A stretch of 33,129 bases of DNA from an uncultured Oscillospiraceae bacterium (GTDB lineage: Bacteria > Bacillota > Clostridia > Oscillospirales > Ruminococcaceae). A program made the translations under genes and the position numbers. Below the pieces are notes generated by a model. It was not told where the DNA came from. It saw nothing but the letters and a program-made list of their open reading frames with translations, and did not search any database. Shown one piece after another: positions 22,939-31,344 of the stretch. Where the stretch lies: the NCBI GenBank assembly GCA_910584715.1, contig CAJUAN010000029.1, positions 1 through 33,129 on the forward strand, in the 5' to 3' direction. How positions within the stretch are numbered: position 1 is the first letter of the stretch; each line of letters opens with the position of its first letter.

Positions 22939-24465
22939 TTATTCTATTGTCTTTGCCTTTTCAAAAATAGCTTTTACCTCGTCCGAGGGCTCTTTGTCTA
23001 TAAGCGAAACGATCACTGTAATGATTATGGAAAGCACAAAACCGGGCACTATCGAGTACATGATACCGCCCAGCTTGAGTACGTTGTCCCACAGCAGGAC
23101 TGTACCCGCGCCGGCTATTATTCCCGCGACGGTACCTTTTAGTGTAAGACGCTTCCAGTACAGCGAGAGAAGTATCGCAGGCCCGAAAGCCGCTCCGAAT
23201 CCCGCCCACGCGTTGGAAACAATACCCATTATAGAATCCTTGGGGTCAAGGGCAAGTATGCAGGCGATAACTGATATTACCATTACCGAGCCGCGGCTTA
23301 TCCACATGAGAGTCTTGTCGGAAACCTCCTTTTTCACCACTACCTTGAAAAAGTCGTTTGCCACAGCAGAGGCGGTTACCAGAAGCTGGCTGTCCGCGGT
23401 GCTCATAATCGAGGCAAGAACTGCCGACAGGAATATTCCCGCGATAAGTCCTGGGAAAAGCATCTTTACTGCGCGTATAAAAATAAGCTCCTGATCCGCA
23501 GAGGATAGGATTATTCCCTGTGAATCCAGATATACCCTGCCCAAAATACCTATAAGAACTGCCGCTCCGAGAGAAATTATTACCCAGATAATTGCAATTA
23601 TCGCAGACTTTTTAACGCTCTTGGCGTCCTTTATAGCCATAAACCGCACAAGAATATGAGGCATTCCGAAGTAGCCAAGCGCCCACGCAAGATCGCTTAT
23701 GATACTGTTTGCGCTGCGCCCCTGGAACATAGAAGCGAATCCGCTTGCATCCGAGTCCTCCGCAACGATCTTTTGTGTGCTTGCGATCATTTCCGCGCTG
23801 AAATTCTCCGTACCGCTGATAAGCGCTATAGGGAGCGCAACTATTGCAAAGAACATCAGGAGTCCCTGAACGAAATCCGTCCACGCAACCGCGCTGAATC
23901 CTCCCATAAAAGTGTAAGCAATAATGATAAGCGCGGAAATTATAACCGCAGCTTTAGTGTACAGCTCGTTACTGCTGTCTATATTGAATACGACCTGAAA
24001 AAGCTTTCCGCCGGAAACAAACGCCGAGGTGGTATAGACCAGAAAGAAAATAAAAATTACCACAGCGCATACCAGACGGACTATCGGACTTTCGGTTTTA
24101 AAGCGGTTCTGTAAATACTGGGGTATGGTGATCGAATCCCCCGCCGCCTCGGTGAAACGGCGCAGAGGCTTTGCCACAAACGCCCAGTTAAGTATAGTAC
24201 CAATGGCAAGACCTATTGCTATCCAATAGTTGCCCATGCCTGTCGCATAAGCCGCTCCGGGGAGTCCCATAAGAAGCCAGCCGCTCATATCCGAAGCCTG
24301 TGCGGACATTGCAGTTACCCAACTGTTCAGCCCTCTTCCCGCAAGAAAATAGTCGCTCATTTTTTTGCTCTTATTTGAAAAATAAAAACCTATGCCGAGC
24401 ATTACAAGCAGGTACGCCGCAAAAGCGATCAGCACCGAAACGTCGGCATTCGCAAAAAATCCCAT
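22939..24465 (-). CDS. putP: Sodium/proline symporter
   Basis: A 508-residue sodium:solute symporter (SSS) with about 13 membrane helices. Typical PutP blocks are FYFSNKSKKMSDYFLAGRGL, WVTAMSAQASDMSGWLLMGL (Na+ and substrate region), the GGFSAVAWTDFVQGLLMFF segment and SAVLASIMSTADSQLLVTAS. It imports proline with sodium across the cytoplasmic membrane, for nutrition or osmotic balance. ATG at 24465 is seven bases after AAGGAG; an ATG six bases earlier is too close. It is a single-gene unit with a terminator. The divergent TetR gene and the palindromic boxes between them suggest that regulator may act on it. Confidence 0.92.
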   Translation of the reverse strand: MGFFANADVSVLIAFAAYLLVMLGIGFYFSNKSKKMSDYFLAGRGLNSWVTAMSAQASDMSGWLLMGLPGAAYATGMGNYWIAIGLAIGTILNWAFVAKPLRRFTEAAGDSITIPQYLQNRFKTESPIVRLVCAVVIFIFFLVYTTSAFVSGGKLFQVVFNIDSSNELYTKAAVIISALIIIAYTFMGGFSAVAWTDFVQGLLMFFAIVALPIALISGTENFSAEMIASTQKIVAEDSDASGFASMFQGRSANSIISDLAWALGYFGMPHILVRFMAIKDAKSVKKSAIIAIIWVIISLGAAVLIGILGRVYLDSQGIILSSADQELIFIRAVKMLFPGLIAGIFLSAVLASIMSTADSQLLVTASAVANDFFKVVVKKEVSDKTLMWISRGSVMVISVIACILALDPKDSIMGIVSNAWAGFGAAFGPAILLSLYWKRLTLKGTVAGIIAGAGTVLLWDNVLKLGGIMYSIVPGFVLSIIITVIVSLIDKEPSDEVKAIFEKAKTIE

Positions 24466-24597
24466 AATCATGCTCCTTTCATGAATAAAATACTTTTTTA
24501 TTATACTATATTTTTCCTTTTAATGTATGAATATTTGGTTAATAATTGCAACTGTGCCGCTTTAATAAATATTTTTTGACAAATTCCCGCTAATATA

Positions 24598-24671
24598 TAA
24601 CATATGTTACTTATAAAACTGTTTTTCTCCAAAATTTTTGCACACCTCTTGACATAATATTACATATGTTA
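24598..24671. promoter_or_regulatory. Paired palindromes between putP and the TetR gene
   Basis: TAACATATGTTA (24598-24609) is a perfect 12-bp palindrome, and TTACATATGTTA (24660-24671) repeats it with one mismatch. The second lies in the spacer of the TetR promoter. Likely operators for the adjacent TetR protein. Confidence 0.6.
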
Positions 24672-24677
24672 TATAAT
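24649..24677 (+). promoter_or_regulatory. Consensus promoter of the TetR gene
   Basis: TTGACA (24649-24654) and TATAAT (24672-24677) are 17 bases apart, both perfect, with the start codon at 24708. Confidence 0.88.
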
Positions 24678-24707
24678 ATTAACAATACAGCGAAGGGAGC
24701 GACTGCT

Positions 24708-25244
24708 ATGCCGCCTAAAACAAGAATAACAAAAGAAATGATCCTTGACGCAGCCTTTGAGATAACCCGCCGCAGCGGTATCTCAAACTTGAGTGCAAGA
24801 ACCATTTCAAAAGCGCTGGAGTGTTCCACCCAGCCTATAATGTACAATTATCCGTCTGTTGACGGTATACGCAGGGACGTTCAGCGAAAAGCCGACGAGT
24901 TCCATATGAGATACATAATGAAGCCTTCGGGACGTTTCGGGCAGCCCCTTCTTGAGATAGCCGCGTCCTACGTCAGGTTTGCCGCAGAGGAACCGCACCT
25001 GTTCAGACTCCTGTTCCAGACTGAGAAATTTTCTGTCCAGAGCGTTGAAGAGCTGATAAATGAGGAGGCTTTCAGACCGGTTCTTGAAAACCTTGCCGCT
25101 TCACTGAGATCGGATATAAAACGCGCAAAGGAGTACTTTTTTGCAAAATATCTCATGATACACGGGCTTGCGAGCCTTGTGGCGGACAAAGCCATAGGGT
25201 ACGATGAAAAGCTTATTCTGAATGTCCTTCTCGGAACGGACTGA
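24708..25244 (+). CDS. TetR/AcrR-family regulator
   Basis: A 178-residue regulator. The N-terminal HTH (ITKEMILDAAFEITRRSGIS, then LSARTISKALECSTQPIMYN) is typical TetR, followed by a helical ligand domain including YVRFAAEEPHLFRLLFQ. The start ATG at 24708 has AAGGGAG 10 bases upstream; the frame from 24666 begins inside the promoter and is rejected. It is divergent from putP and converges with ychF, 16 bases apart. Palindromes in its own promoter suggest autorepression. Ligand unknown. Confidence 0.9.
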   Translation: MPPKTRITKEMILDAAFEITRRSGISNLSARTISKALECSTQPIMYNYPSVDGIRRDVQRKADEFHMRYIMKPSGRFGQPLLEIAASYVRFAAEEPHLFRLLFQTEKFSVQSVEELINEEAFRPVLENLAASLRSDIKRAKEYFFAKYLMIHGLASLVADKAIGYDEKLILNVLLGTD

Positions 25245-25260
25245 GCTTTTCAATTCAAAC

Positions 25261-26355
25261 TCAGACGTTGAATCTGAACAGAACCACATCGCCGTCGTTC
25301 ATGACGTACTCTTTGCCCTCGGAGCGGACGAGTCCCTTTTCCTTTGCGGCGGTCATTGAGCCGCAGTTCATAAGGTCGTCAAAGCTGACAACCTCGGCGC
25401 GGATAAAGCCCTTTTCAAAGTCGGAGTGTATCTTTCCCGCCGCCTGGGGAGCTTTTGTGCCCTTTTTAATAGTCCATGCGCGAACCTCTGGCTGTCCCGC
25501 AGTAAGGTAGGAAATAAGCCCCAGAAGAGCGTAACCCTCCTTGATTATACGGTCGAGACCCGACACCTCCAGACCCAGCTCTGACAGGAACATAGCCTTG
25601 TCCTCTCCGTCCATATCGGAAATTTCCGCTTCAAGCTGAGCGCATATGGGCAGTACAGCGGCATTTTCGCGCTTTGCAATATCACATACGGTCTTGTAGT
25701 GCGCCGACGTCTCAATATTATTTTTGAAATCCTCTTCGCTGAGGTTGGCGGCATAGATAACGGGTTTTGCCGACAGCAGGGGAGTGCTTTTTATAAGCTC
25801 CTCCTGCTCCTCGGTGAAGCCGTATGAGCGGGCGGAGCGTCCCTCCTCAAGGTGCTTTTTCAAATCCTCAAGGAACTCAGCCTCCGCGAGGAATTTTTTA
25901 TCGCCTTTCGCCGCTTTTTTAGCGCGGTCGATACGGCGTTCGATGAGCTCGATATCCGAAAAGATAAGCTCCAGATCGATAGTCTCAATGTCGCGGGCGG
26001 GGTTTATCTCGCCGTCTACGTGAATGATGTCCATGTCCTCAAAGCAGCGGACAACATGGACTATCGCGTCCACCTCGCGGATATCCGCAAGGAACTTGTT
26101 TCCCAGTCCCTCGCCCTTGGACGCTCCCTTGACGAGACCTGCGATGTCCACAAATTCGAGAGTGGCGGGGGTGAATTTTTCGGGTTTGTACATATCCCTG
26201 AGTTTGTCCAGTCTTTCGTCGGGAACCGAAACAATGCCCACGTTCGGCTCAATGGTGCAGAACGGATAGTTTGCGGACTCTGCGCCCGCGTTTGTAAGCG
26301 CGTTGAAAAGAGTGCTTTTTCCCACGTTGGGAAGACCAACCATACCAAGCTTCAT
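25261..26355 (-). CDS. ychF: Redox-regulated ribosome-binding ATPase YchF
   Basis: A 364-residue Obg-family P-loop protein. It begins MKLGMVGLPNVGKSTLFNAL, followed by FCTIEPNVGIVSVPDERLD, the switch region FVDIAGLVKGASKGEGLGN and NLSEEDF in place of the NKxD motif that explains the ATP preference. The C-terminal TGS domain includes TAGQPEVRAWTIKKGTKAPQ and ends in MNDGDVVLFRFNV. YchF binds ribosomes and affects stress responses; it is nearly universal. It follows the 83-residue membrane protein and probably shares its promoter. Confidence 0.96.
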   Translation of the reverse strand: MKLGMVGLPNVGKSTLFNALTNAGAESANYPFCTIEPNVGIVSVPDERLDKLRDMYKPEKFTPATLEFVDIAGLVKGASKGEGLGNKFLADIREVDAIVHVVRCFEDMDIIHVDGEINPARDIETIDLELIFSDIELIERRIDRAKKAAKGDKKFLAEAEFLEDLKKHLEEGRSARSYGFTEEQEELIKSTPLLSAKPVIYAANLSEEDFKNNIETSAHYKTVCDIAKRENAAVLPICAQLEAEISDMDGEDKAMFLSELGLEVSGLDRIIKEGYALLGLISYLTAGQPEVRAWTIKKGTKAPQAAGKIHSDFEKGFIRAEVVSFDDLMNCGSMTAAKEKGLVRSEGKEYVMNDGDVVLFRFNV

Positions 26356-26404
26356 ACTGTTGACGATCCTTTACCGATAAAATTTACTGTGTTAACGCTT
26401 ATGA

Positions 26405-26656
26405 TCAGAACGAATATTCAAATCCCTCGTCGTCGTCCTCGTTTTCAAAGTCGAGGTCTCTTGCGTAATCCTCGGCTTTGAACGAGGATTTTTTTATTTT
26501 TCTCGACTTGGACTTCTTCGCGCCCGACGCGCATATTATTCCTATTATGAGACCGGTCACGAAAGAAGCGACCGCAATAAGAACGATTATTCCCTGAGGT
26601 ACGGAGATATCCTCCTTCGCTTTGGCGACGGCGGTTTCGGTAAATTCCTTAAACAT
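26405..26656 (-). CDS. Small single-span membrane protein
   Basis: An 83-residue protein: an amphipathic N-terminus, one membrane helix (about residues 22-44, GIIVLIAVASFVTGLIIGII), a basic patch (KKSKSRKIKK) and a very acidic tail. No family is recognised. The ATG at 26656 has AAAGG upstream. It lies 49 bases before ychF under a shared promoter. Confidence 0.75.
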   Translation of the reverse strand: MFKEFTETAVAKAKEDISVPQGIIVLIAVASFVTGLIIGIICASGAKKSKSRKIKKSSFKAEDYARDLDFENEDDDEGFEYSF

Positions 26657-26744
26657 AAAAATCGACCTTTCCCCGCCGTTAAAAATTAAAGACGGACGCT
26701 TACGGCGGAAAGCTGTCCATTACTGCACATAAACGCTTGTAATT

Positions 26745-26773
26745 ATTATACATTTTTTTTGCGGAAAATGCAA
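26745..26773 (-). promoter_or_regulatory. Promoter of the small membrane protein/ychF unit
   Basis: On the minus strand TTGCAT (26768-26773) and TATAAT (26745-26750) are 17 bases apart, 90 bases before the start. Confidence 0.7.
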
Positions 26774-26832
26774 GAGAAACGGCAATTTTTTTGATAATTT
26801 GATAAAATACGTTTTTCAGGCTCACGCGCGGG

Positions 26833-27597
26833 TCAGTTATTGTTATAGCGCTGCAAAAACTGCTTTGTGCGCTCGTTCTGGGTCGCTCCGAAAAGCTGTT
26901 CGGGAGTACCCTCTTCGACGATAACGCCTCCGTCCATAAAGATGACATGATCGGCAACGTCCCGTGCGAAAGCCATTTCGTGGGTGACTATTACCATTGT
27001 CATTTTTTCCTTTGCAAGCTCCTTGATGACTTTCAGTATCTCGCCGGTCAGCTCCGGATCGAGAGCCGATGTAGGCTCGTCAAAAAACAGTACCTCCGGA
27101 TTCAGAGCCAGCGCCCGGGCGATGGATACTCTCTGCTGCTGACCGCCCGAAAGTTCGCAGGGATAGGAGTCTGCTTTTCCCGACAGACCCATTTTTTCAA
27201 GCAGTTCAAGAGCCGTTTTTTCGGCTTCCTGTTTGGATTTTTTCAGTACGCACATAGGCGCTTCAGTTATATTGCGCATTACGCTCATATGGGGGAACAG
27301 ATTGAAATTCTGGAAAACAAGTCCGATCTTAAGGCGTATTGCTCTCAGCGTATCGGGAGAGGCGTAAACGGGCTTTCCGTTCTTGTAGTCTTCGATAAGC
27401 TCCATTCCGCATACGCTGACCGTTCCGCCCCCCGCTCTTTCAAGCTGGTTCACGCACCGCAGCAATGTGGATTTCCCGCTTCCCGACGGTCCTATTATCG
27501 CCGTTACGCAGCCCTTTTCCACATCAAATGAAATATCCTTTAAAACCTCCAATCCGCCGAAGCTTTTGGAGAGATTGCGCACTTCCAGTATTGCCAT
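26833..27597 (-). CDS. Amino-acid ABC transporter ATP-binding protein
   Basis: A 254-residue ABC ATPase of the polar amino-acid (GlnQ/HisP) type. Walker A is GPSGSGKSTLLRCVNQLE near residue 36, the Q-loop is GLVFQNFNLFPHMSV near 90, the signature is LSGGQQQRVSIARAL near 145 and Walker B is LFFDEPTSALDPEL near 167, followed by VIVTHEMAFA. These proteins energise uptake from the cytosolic side. The ATG at 27597 has AAGGAG seven bases upstream. It follows the permease gene; no substrate-binding protein is in the window, so it must be encoded elsewhere or the pair is shared. Confidence 0.95.
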   Translation of the reverse strand: MAILEVRNLSKSFGGLEVLKDISFDVEKGCVTAIIGPSGSGKSTLLRCVNQLERAGGGTVSVCGMELIEDYKNGKPVYASPDTLRAIRLKIGLVFQNFNLFPHMSVMRNITEAPMCVLKKSKQEAEKTALELLEKMGLSGKADSYPCELSGGQQQRVSIARALALNPEVLFFDEPTSALDPELTGEILKVIKELAKEKMTMVIVTHEMAFARDVADHVIFMDGGVIVEEGTPEQLFGATQNERTKQFLQRYNNN

Positions 27598-27649
27598 TTC
27601 AAAGCTCCTTTTTCAGAGACGGTACGCCGTTGACGAGCGGCGCACTTCT

Positions 27650-28348
27650 TTATTTATAGTAGTCAAGCTTTTTCTCTATTGCCGAGAAAAGCACGGTCAG
27701 CAGCGCGTTCATGATAAAGTAGAAAATTCCCGCAATGAAAAGGGGAGTAAGATTGCTGTATGTGACCATTTGCTCCCTTGCCTTGCGGAATATTTCCGCG
27801 TAAGCTATTACGGAAGCGAGCGAGGTATCCTTGACCAGCGTGATGACCTCGTTGGAGCTGGCGGGAACGATTCTTTTCACCACCTGCGGCAGGATTATCC
27901 TGAAAAACGTCTGAAGCTTGGTAAAGCCCAGCGTTGCGGCGGCTTCATACTGTCCTCTCGGGATGGATTCTATGCCTCCGCGGAAGATTTCCGCGAAATA
28001 GGCGGCATAGTTAAGCGCGAATGCTGTTATAAGCGCCGTGAACTGATAGCTGTCGCTCCGTGTGTCCACTCCTGCGAAAAGATTTTGCAGGAACGGCGAA
28101 TCCGCCATTTTCAGCATAGGTATCGCGTAGTAGATCGTTATGATCTGGAGCATGAGCGGAGTACCGCGCATTATTAATATGTACACATTTATCAGCCATG
28201 ACACGGGTTTGAAGCGGCACATTTTAAGCAGCGCCACAACCATGCCAAGCGGTATGGAAAAAATCAGGGTAAAGCCGAATATTTTAAGGGTAGGCAGAAG
28301 ATACCGCGCTATGACCTCGGTACACTGCAGAATTTCCTCCCAGCTCAA
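27650..28348 (-). CDS. Amino-acid ABC transporter permease
   Basis: A 232-residue permease of the HisM/GlnP family with about five membrane helices. The coupling (EAA) loop reads GGIESIPRGQYEAAATLGFT near residue 125, and RGTPLMLQIITIYY near 60 is the usual early signature. It forms the membrane channel with the ATPase downstream. Start is TTG at 28348, five bases after GAGGTGA. The promoter at 28409-28437 serves both genes. Substrate is likely a polar amino acid or cystine, not defined by sequence. Confidence 0.94.
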   Translation of the reverse strand: MSWEEILQCTEVIARYLLPTLKIFGFTLIFSIPLGMVVALLKMCRFKPVSWLINVYILIMRGTPLMLQIITIYYAIPMLKMADSPFLQNLFAGVDTRSDSYQFTALITAFALNYAAYFAEIFRGGIESIPRGQYEAAATLGFTKLQTFFRIILPQVVKRIVPASSNEVITLVKDTSLASVIAYAEIFRKAREQMVTYSNLTPLFIAGIFYFIMNALLTVLFSAIEKKLDYYK

Positions 28349-28408
28349 AGAATCACCTCATTGTCGATCGTTATGCTTTGCTTCATTCAGGCAGCATGAT
28401 ACTATATC

Positions 28409-28437
28409 ATTATACAGCAACCGATCAAAAATAGCAA
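28409..28437 (-). promoter_or_regulatory. Promoter of the ABC transporter genes
   Basis: On the minus strand TTGCTA (28432-28437) and TATAAT (28409-28414) are 17 bases apart, 60 bases before the permease start. Confidence 0.7.
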
Positions 28438-28564
28438 TAGCCGAGTACGATTTTGAGTGTGAACATTTTTTTAATTCCGCAGTGCCTGTTCCTCGGGAAT
28501 GCATTGTTTGACAATAATTTGCCCGACTGAAAGCAATTTTTTAGTAATTCTGCCTTTTTACCCC

Positions 28565-28593
28565 TTGACACATCTATAGTAAAGTGGTATAAT
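28565..28593 (+). promoter_or_regulatory. Consensus promoter of the chemoreceptor gene
   Basis: TTGACA (28565-28570) and TATAAT (28588-28593) are 17 bases apart, both perfect. The TTG start lies 130 bases downstream, leaving a long leader. Confidence 0.88.
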
Positions 28594-28599
28594 GTTAAT

Positions 28600-28724
28600 A
28601 AGCTATTAATAACTTGGACCGGAAGTCATGCGAGTCCTCCAGAAAAATGACGAACAGCGCGTGCTTTAACGGTTCGGAATACAAAAGCTTTATGCATTTA
28701 TACATTTAAATTGGGGGAATCATT
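28600..28724 (+). other. Long, probably structured leader of the chemoreceptor gene
   Basis: About 125 bases separate the promoter from the start codon. Possible pairings include AAGCT (28600-28604) with AGCTT (28686-28690), closing the region, GGAC with GTCC, and GTCAT with ATGAC. Segments such as GACCGGAAGTCATGCGAGTC look non-random. It does not match the c-di-GMP-I (GEMM) core that often precedes chemoreceptor genes. A riboswitch or other cis-element is possible but unproven. Confidence 0.4.
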
Positions 28725-30704
28725 TTGAAATCAATAGGCAAAAAAATTTTTTATACGATTGTTATCATGACTATTATTTCATTGCTCTTTTTGGGTACGT
28801 TCGCCAGTACTCTCAGCTACAAGTCCACAATGGAAATGGCTGAAATGAACCTGAGCGAGACCGCCGGACTGTCGGCGCAGCGCGTTGCCTGGGAAATTCA
28901 GGCGTACTCAAATATTGCGAGCGAGCTGGGTATGATAAAAAGAATGTCCGACGAAAGCGTGCCAGTTGAGGACAAGCTTGAGATACTGAACAACCATACC
29001 GAAAAATACGGTCTTCAAAGATGCAACCTTGTGGATATAAACGGCGACGGCGTGGACGGCAACAACTACACCGACAGAGTATATTACCAGAATGCAATGA
29101 AGGGTCTGCCGTATGTGTCCTCCCCGCTTATTTCAAAGGTAACGGGCAAGATAACGGTCATCGTTGCAGCTCCTCTCTGGAAAGACGGCGTTGCCGGCGG
29201 TGAATCTGTCGGCTGCGTTTATATCGTTCCCGACGAGGAGTTCCTTAACGATATCGTCCGCGATATAAAGGCAAGCGAAAACAGCGTCGCTTATATTATC
29301 GACAAGTCCGGCAGCACGATCGCTAACATTGACAGCGACGTGGTACTTAAAGGCGAGAATATCAGCGAAACGGCAAAAGACCCCGCAGCGGCGGAAAGAG
29401 GCTACGGCGATATCGCTGCGATACATAAATCCATGCTCAGCGGAAACGCCGGCTATGATTCATATACTCTTGACGGTGAGAAAAGGTTCATGGGCTATAG
29501 CCCCATAGAGGGTACAGACGGCTGGTCCCTTGCCATATATGCGCCTGCAAATGATTTTCTTGAAAGCACGATCAGAGGAATTTACTTTACTGTTATTGTA
29601 GTTGTGGTTTCTGTTGTTATTGCGGCAATCATTTCGGCAAGACTCGGAATGGGAGTCGGAAGATCGGTTCGTTTATGCACCGAAAGGATCGAGGAGCTTG
29701 CAGCGGGAGATCTGCAAAGCGGCATACCGGAAATACACAGGCAGGACGAGGCGGGCAGACTTGCCATGGCTACCCAGACTGTGGTTGAAAGTCTCAATAA
29801 TATGATCGGCGATATCGGGCGCGTACTTGAAGCTATGGCGGACGGCGACCTCGGGGTGAATACGGATACGGGAGCAGAATACTATGTGGGAGACTTTGAA
29901 AAGCTGCTGGGCTATATAAAAAATATTAACAGCAAGCTTGGCGAAACTATTGCTCAGATAAACACTTCCGCGGATCAGGTAACATCGGGCGCAGATCAAG
30001 TGTCTTCCGGTGCGCAGGCTCTTTCGCAGGGCGCTACCGAGCAGGCTTCAGAAATAGAGCAGCTTGCTTCGAGAATAGCTGTTATTACTACCGAAGTTGA
30101 AGAAAATTACGGAAGCTGCGAAAGCGCAAACAAGCTTGCCGAGGAAACTATCGGATATATGAATACCGCGATAAGTGAAATGTCACGTCTGAACGGAGCT
30201 ATGACAAGTATAAACGAAACCTCGGAGCATATCGGAAATATCATCAAAACTATTGAGGATATTGCTTTCCAGACGAATATCCTTGCCCTTAATGCGGCTG
30301 TTGAGGCTTCAAGAGCAGGCGAGGCAGGAAAGGGTTTTGCCGTTGTTGCCGACGAGGTAAGAAACCTTGCTTCAAAGTCTGCCGAAGCGGCAAAAACCAC
30401 TACGACGCTCATTCAGCAGTCCTTGGAAGCGGTTCACAACGGTTCGCGCATTGCCGGCAGTACGTCCGAGGCTTTGGCGGGAGTTGAGAAACGGGCTCTC
30501 GGAGTTGAGGAAGTTGTCAAGGAAATTGCTTCGGCAAGCGAAAAGCAAGCCGGTATGATAGAACAGATCAAAACGAGTATCGAGCAGATATCCAGCGTTG
30601 TTCAGACTAACTCTGCAACAGCGGAGCAGTCCGCGGCGGCTTCAGAGGAGCTTTCGGGTCAGGCGTCGATCCTGCGGGAGCTTATAGGCGTGTTCAGAGT
30701 TTAA
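28725..30704 (+). CDS. Methyl-accepting chemotaxis protein
   Basis: A 659-residue transmembrane chemoreceptor. Helix 1 is at about residues 8-30 and helix 2 at about 282-305. Between them is an extracytoplasmic Cache-type sensor (RVAWEIQAYSNIASELG near the start; DRVYYQNAMKGLPYVSSPLI and GWSLAIYAP later). A HAMP region follows, then the signalling domain with the conserved tip EDIAFQTNILALNAAVEASR near 510 and GKGFAVVADEVRNLA. It signals to CheA/CheW at the membrane. Start is TTG, seven bases after GGGGGA. No CheR-binding pentapeptide is seen at the end. The cache domain suggests an amino acid or similar small ligand. Confidence 0.95.
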   Translation: MKSIGKKIFYTIVIMTIISLLFLGTFASTLSYKSTMEMAEMNLSETAGLSAQRVAWEIQAYSNIASELGMIKRMSDESVPVEDKLEILNNHTEKYGLQRCNLVDINGDGVDGNNYTDRVYYQNAMKGLPYVSSPLISKVTGKITVIVAAPLWKDGVAGGESVGCVYIVPDEEFLNDIVRDIKASENSVAYIIDKSGSTIANIDSDVVLKGENISETAKDPAAAERGYGDIAAIHKSMLSGNAGYDSYTLDGEKRFMGYSPIEGTDGWSLAIYAPANDFLESTIRGIYFTVIVVVVSVVIAAIISARLGMGVGRSVRLCTERIEELAAGDLQSGIPEIHRQDEAGRLAMATQTVVESLNNMIGDIGRVLEAMADGDLGVNTDTGAEYYVGDFEKLLGYIKNINSKLGETIAQINTSADQVTSGADQVSSGAQALSQGATEQASEIEQLASRIAVITTEVEENYGSCESANKLAEETIGYMNTAISEMSRLNGAMTSINETSEHIGNIIKTIEDIAFQTNILALNAAVEASRAGEAGKGFAVVADEVRNLASKSAEAAKTTTTLIQQSLEAVHNGSRIAGSTSEALAGVEKRALGVEEVVKEIASASEKQAGMIEQIKTSIEQISSVVQTNSATAEQSAAASEELSGQASILRELIGVFRV

Positions 30705-30746
30705 TTTTATCGGTTCAGCCGGCTTTTAGAATTTGCAGAATATTCG

Positions 30747-30782
30747 GCGGGGAGACGCTTCAAGCGTTTTCCCGCTTTTGTT
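30747..30782 (+). terminator. Terminator of the chemoreceptor gene
   Basis: GCGGGGAGACGCTT (30747-30760) pairs, with two mismatches or wobbles, with AAGCGTTTTCCCGC (30762-30775), followed by TTTTGTTT. Confidence 0.75.
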
Positions 30783-30815
30783 TACAAAATTTATCAGAAA
30801 AATTTATTTTTTCTA

Positions 30816-30844
30816 TTGACAAAGCGGCTTTTTTGTGGTAGACT
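30816..30844 (+). promoter_or_regulatory. Promoter of the serine tRNA genes
   Basis: TTGACA (30816-30821) and TAGACT (30839-30844) are 17 bases apart, 60 bases before the first tRNA. Confidence 0.7.
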
Positions 30845-30904
30845 ATATTAGTCGCAGGTTGCAGTTTAGTCAGTAATTGTGCGGCGATCCGTCCGAGGTT
30901 ATTC

Positions 30905-30993
<89 letters not shown>

Positions 30994-31027
30994 ATCATCA
31001 AATCAAATAGTTTATTTGTTACCATAT

Positions 31028-31114
31028 GCAGAAGTACTCAAGTGGTGACGAGGCGCCCCTGCTAAGGGCGTAGGTCGGGTAACCGGCGCGAGGGTTCAAA
31101 TCCCTCCTTCTGCG
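31028..31114 (+). tRNA. tRNA-Ser (anticodon GCT)
   Basis: The acceptor stem GCAGAAG (31028-31034) pairs with CTTCTGC (31107-31113), with discriminator G and an encoded CCA (31115-31117). The anticodon loop CTGCTAA holds GCT. The long variable arm and GGTTCAAATCC T-arm are clear. It is probably co-transcribed with the first tRNA. Confidence 0.97.
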
Positions 31115-31139
31115 CCAGCGGGCAGTACCCGCAGCCGGA

Positions 31140-31175
31140 AAGGTTCTTGCAGAAATGCAGGAGCCTTTTCTTTTA
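31140..31175 (+). terminator. Terminator of the tRNA unit
   Basis: AAGGTTCTTGCA (31140-31151) pairs with TGCAGGAGCCTT (31156-31167) around GAAA, with two mismatches, and is followed by TTCTTTT. Confidence 0.8.
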
Positions 31176-31344
31176 CGGATTTCCCGAAATATTTTTATAC
31201 AAACATATTTAATTGCTGCGAAATTGTTCTCACATTAGGCTGTATAAAGCAAGTTTGCGAGAGTGAACCTTATCGGCATATCGAAAGCAGCCGCGTTCTG
31301 AAAATATCTTTGCTGTTAAGGCTGACCGAAAGGAAAGAAACGGA

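Noticed and set aside
27467..28177. Open frame of 236 codons on the plus strand
   Set aside because: It is antisense to the ABC ATPase and permease genes, which are certain.
28600..28724. Cyclic-di-GMP (GEMM) riboswitch before the chemoreceptor
   Set aside because: The expected core sequence and the paired GNRA-type stems are not seen.
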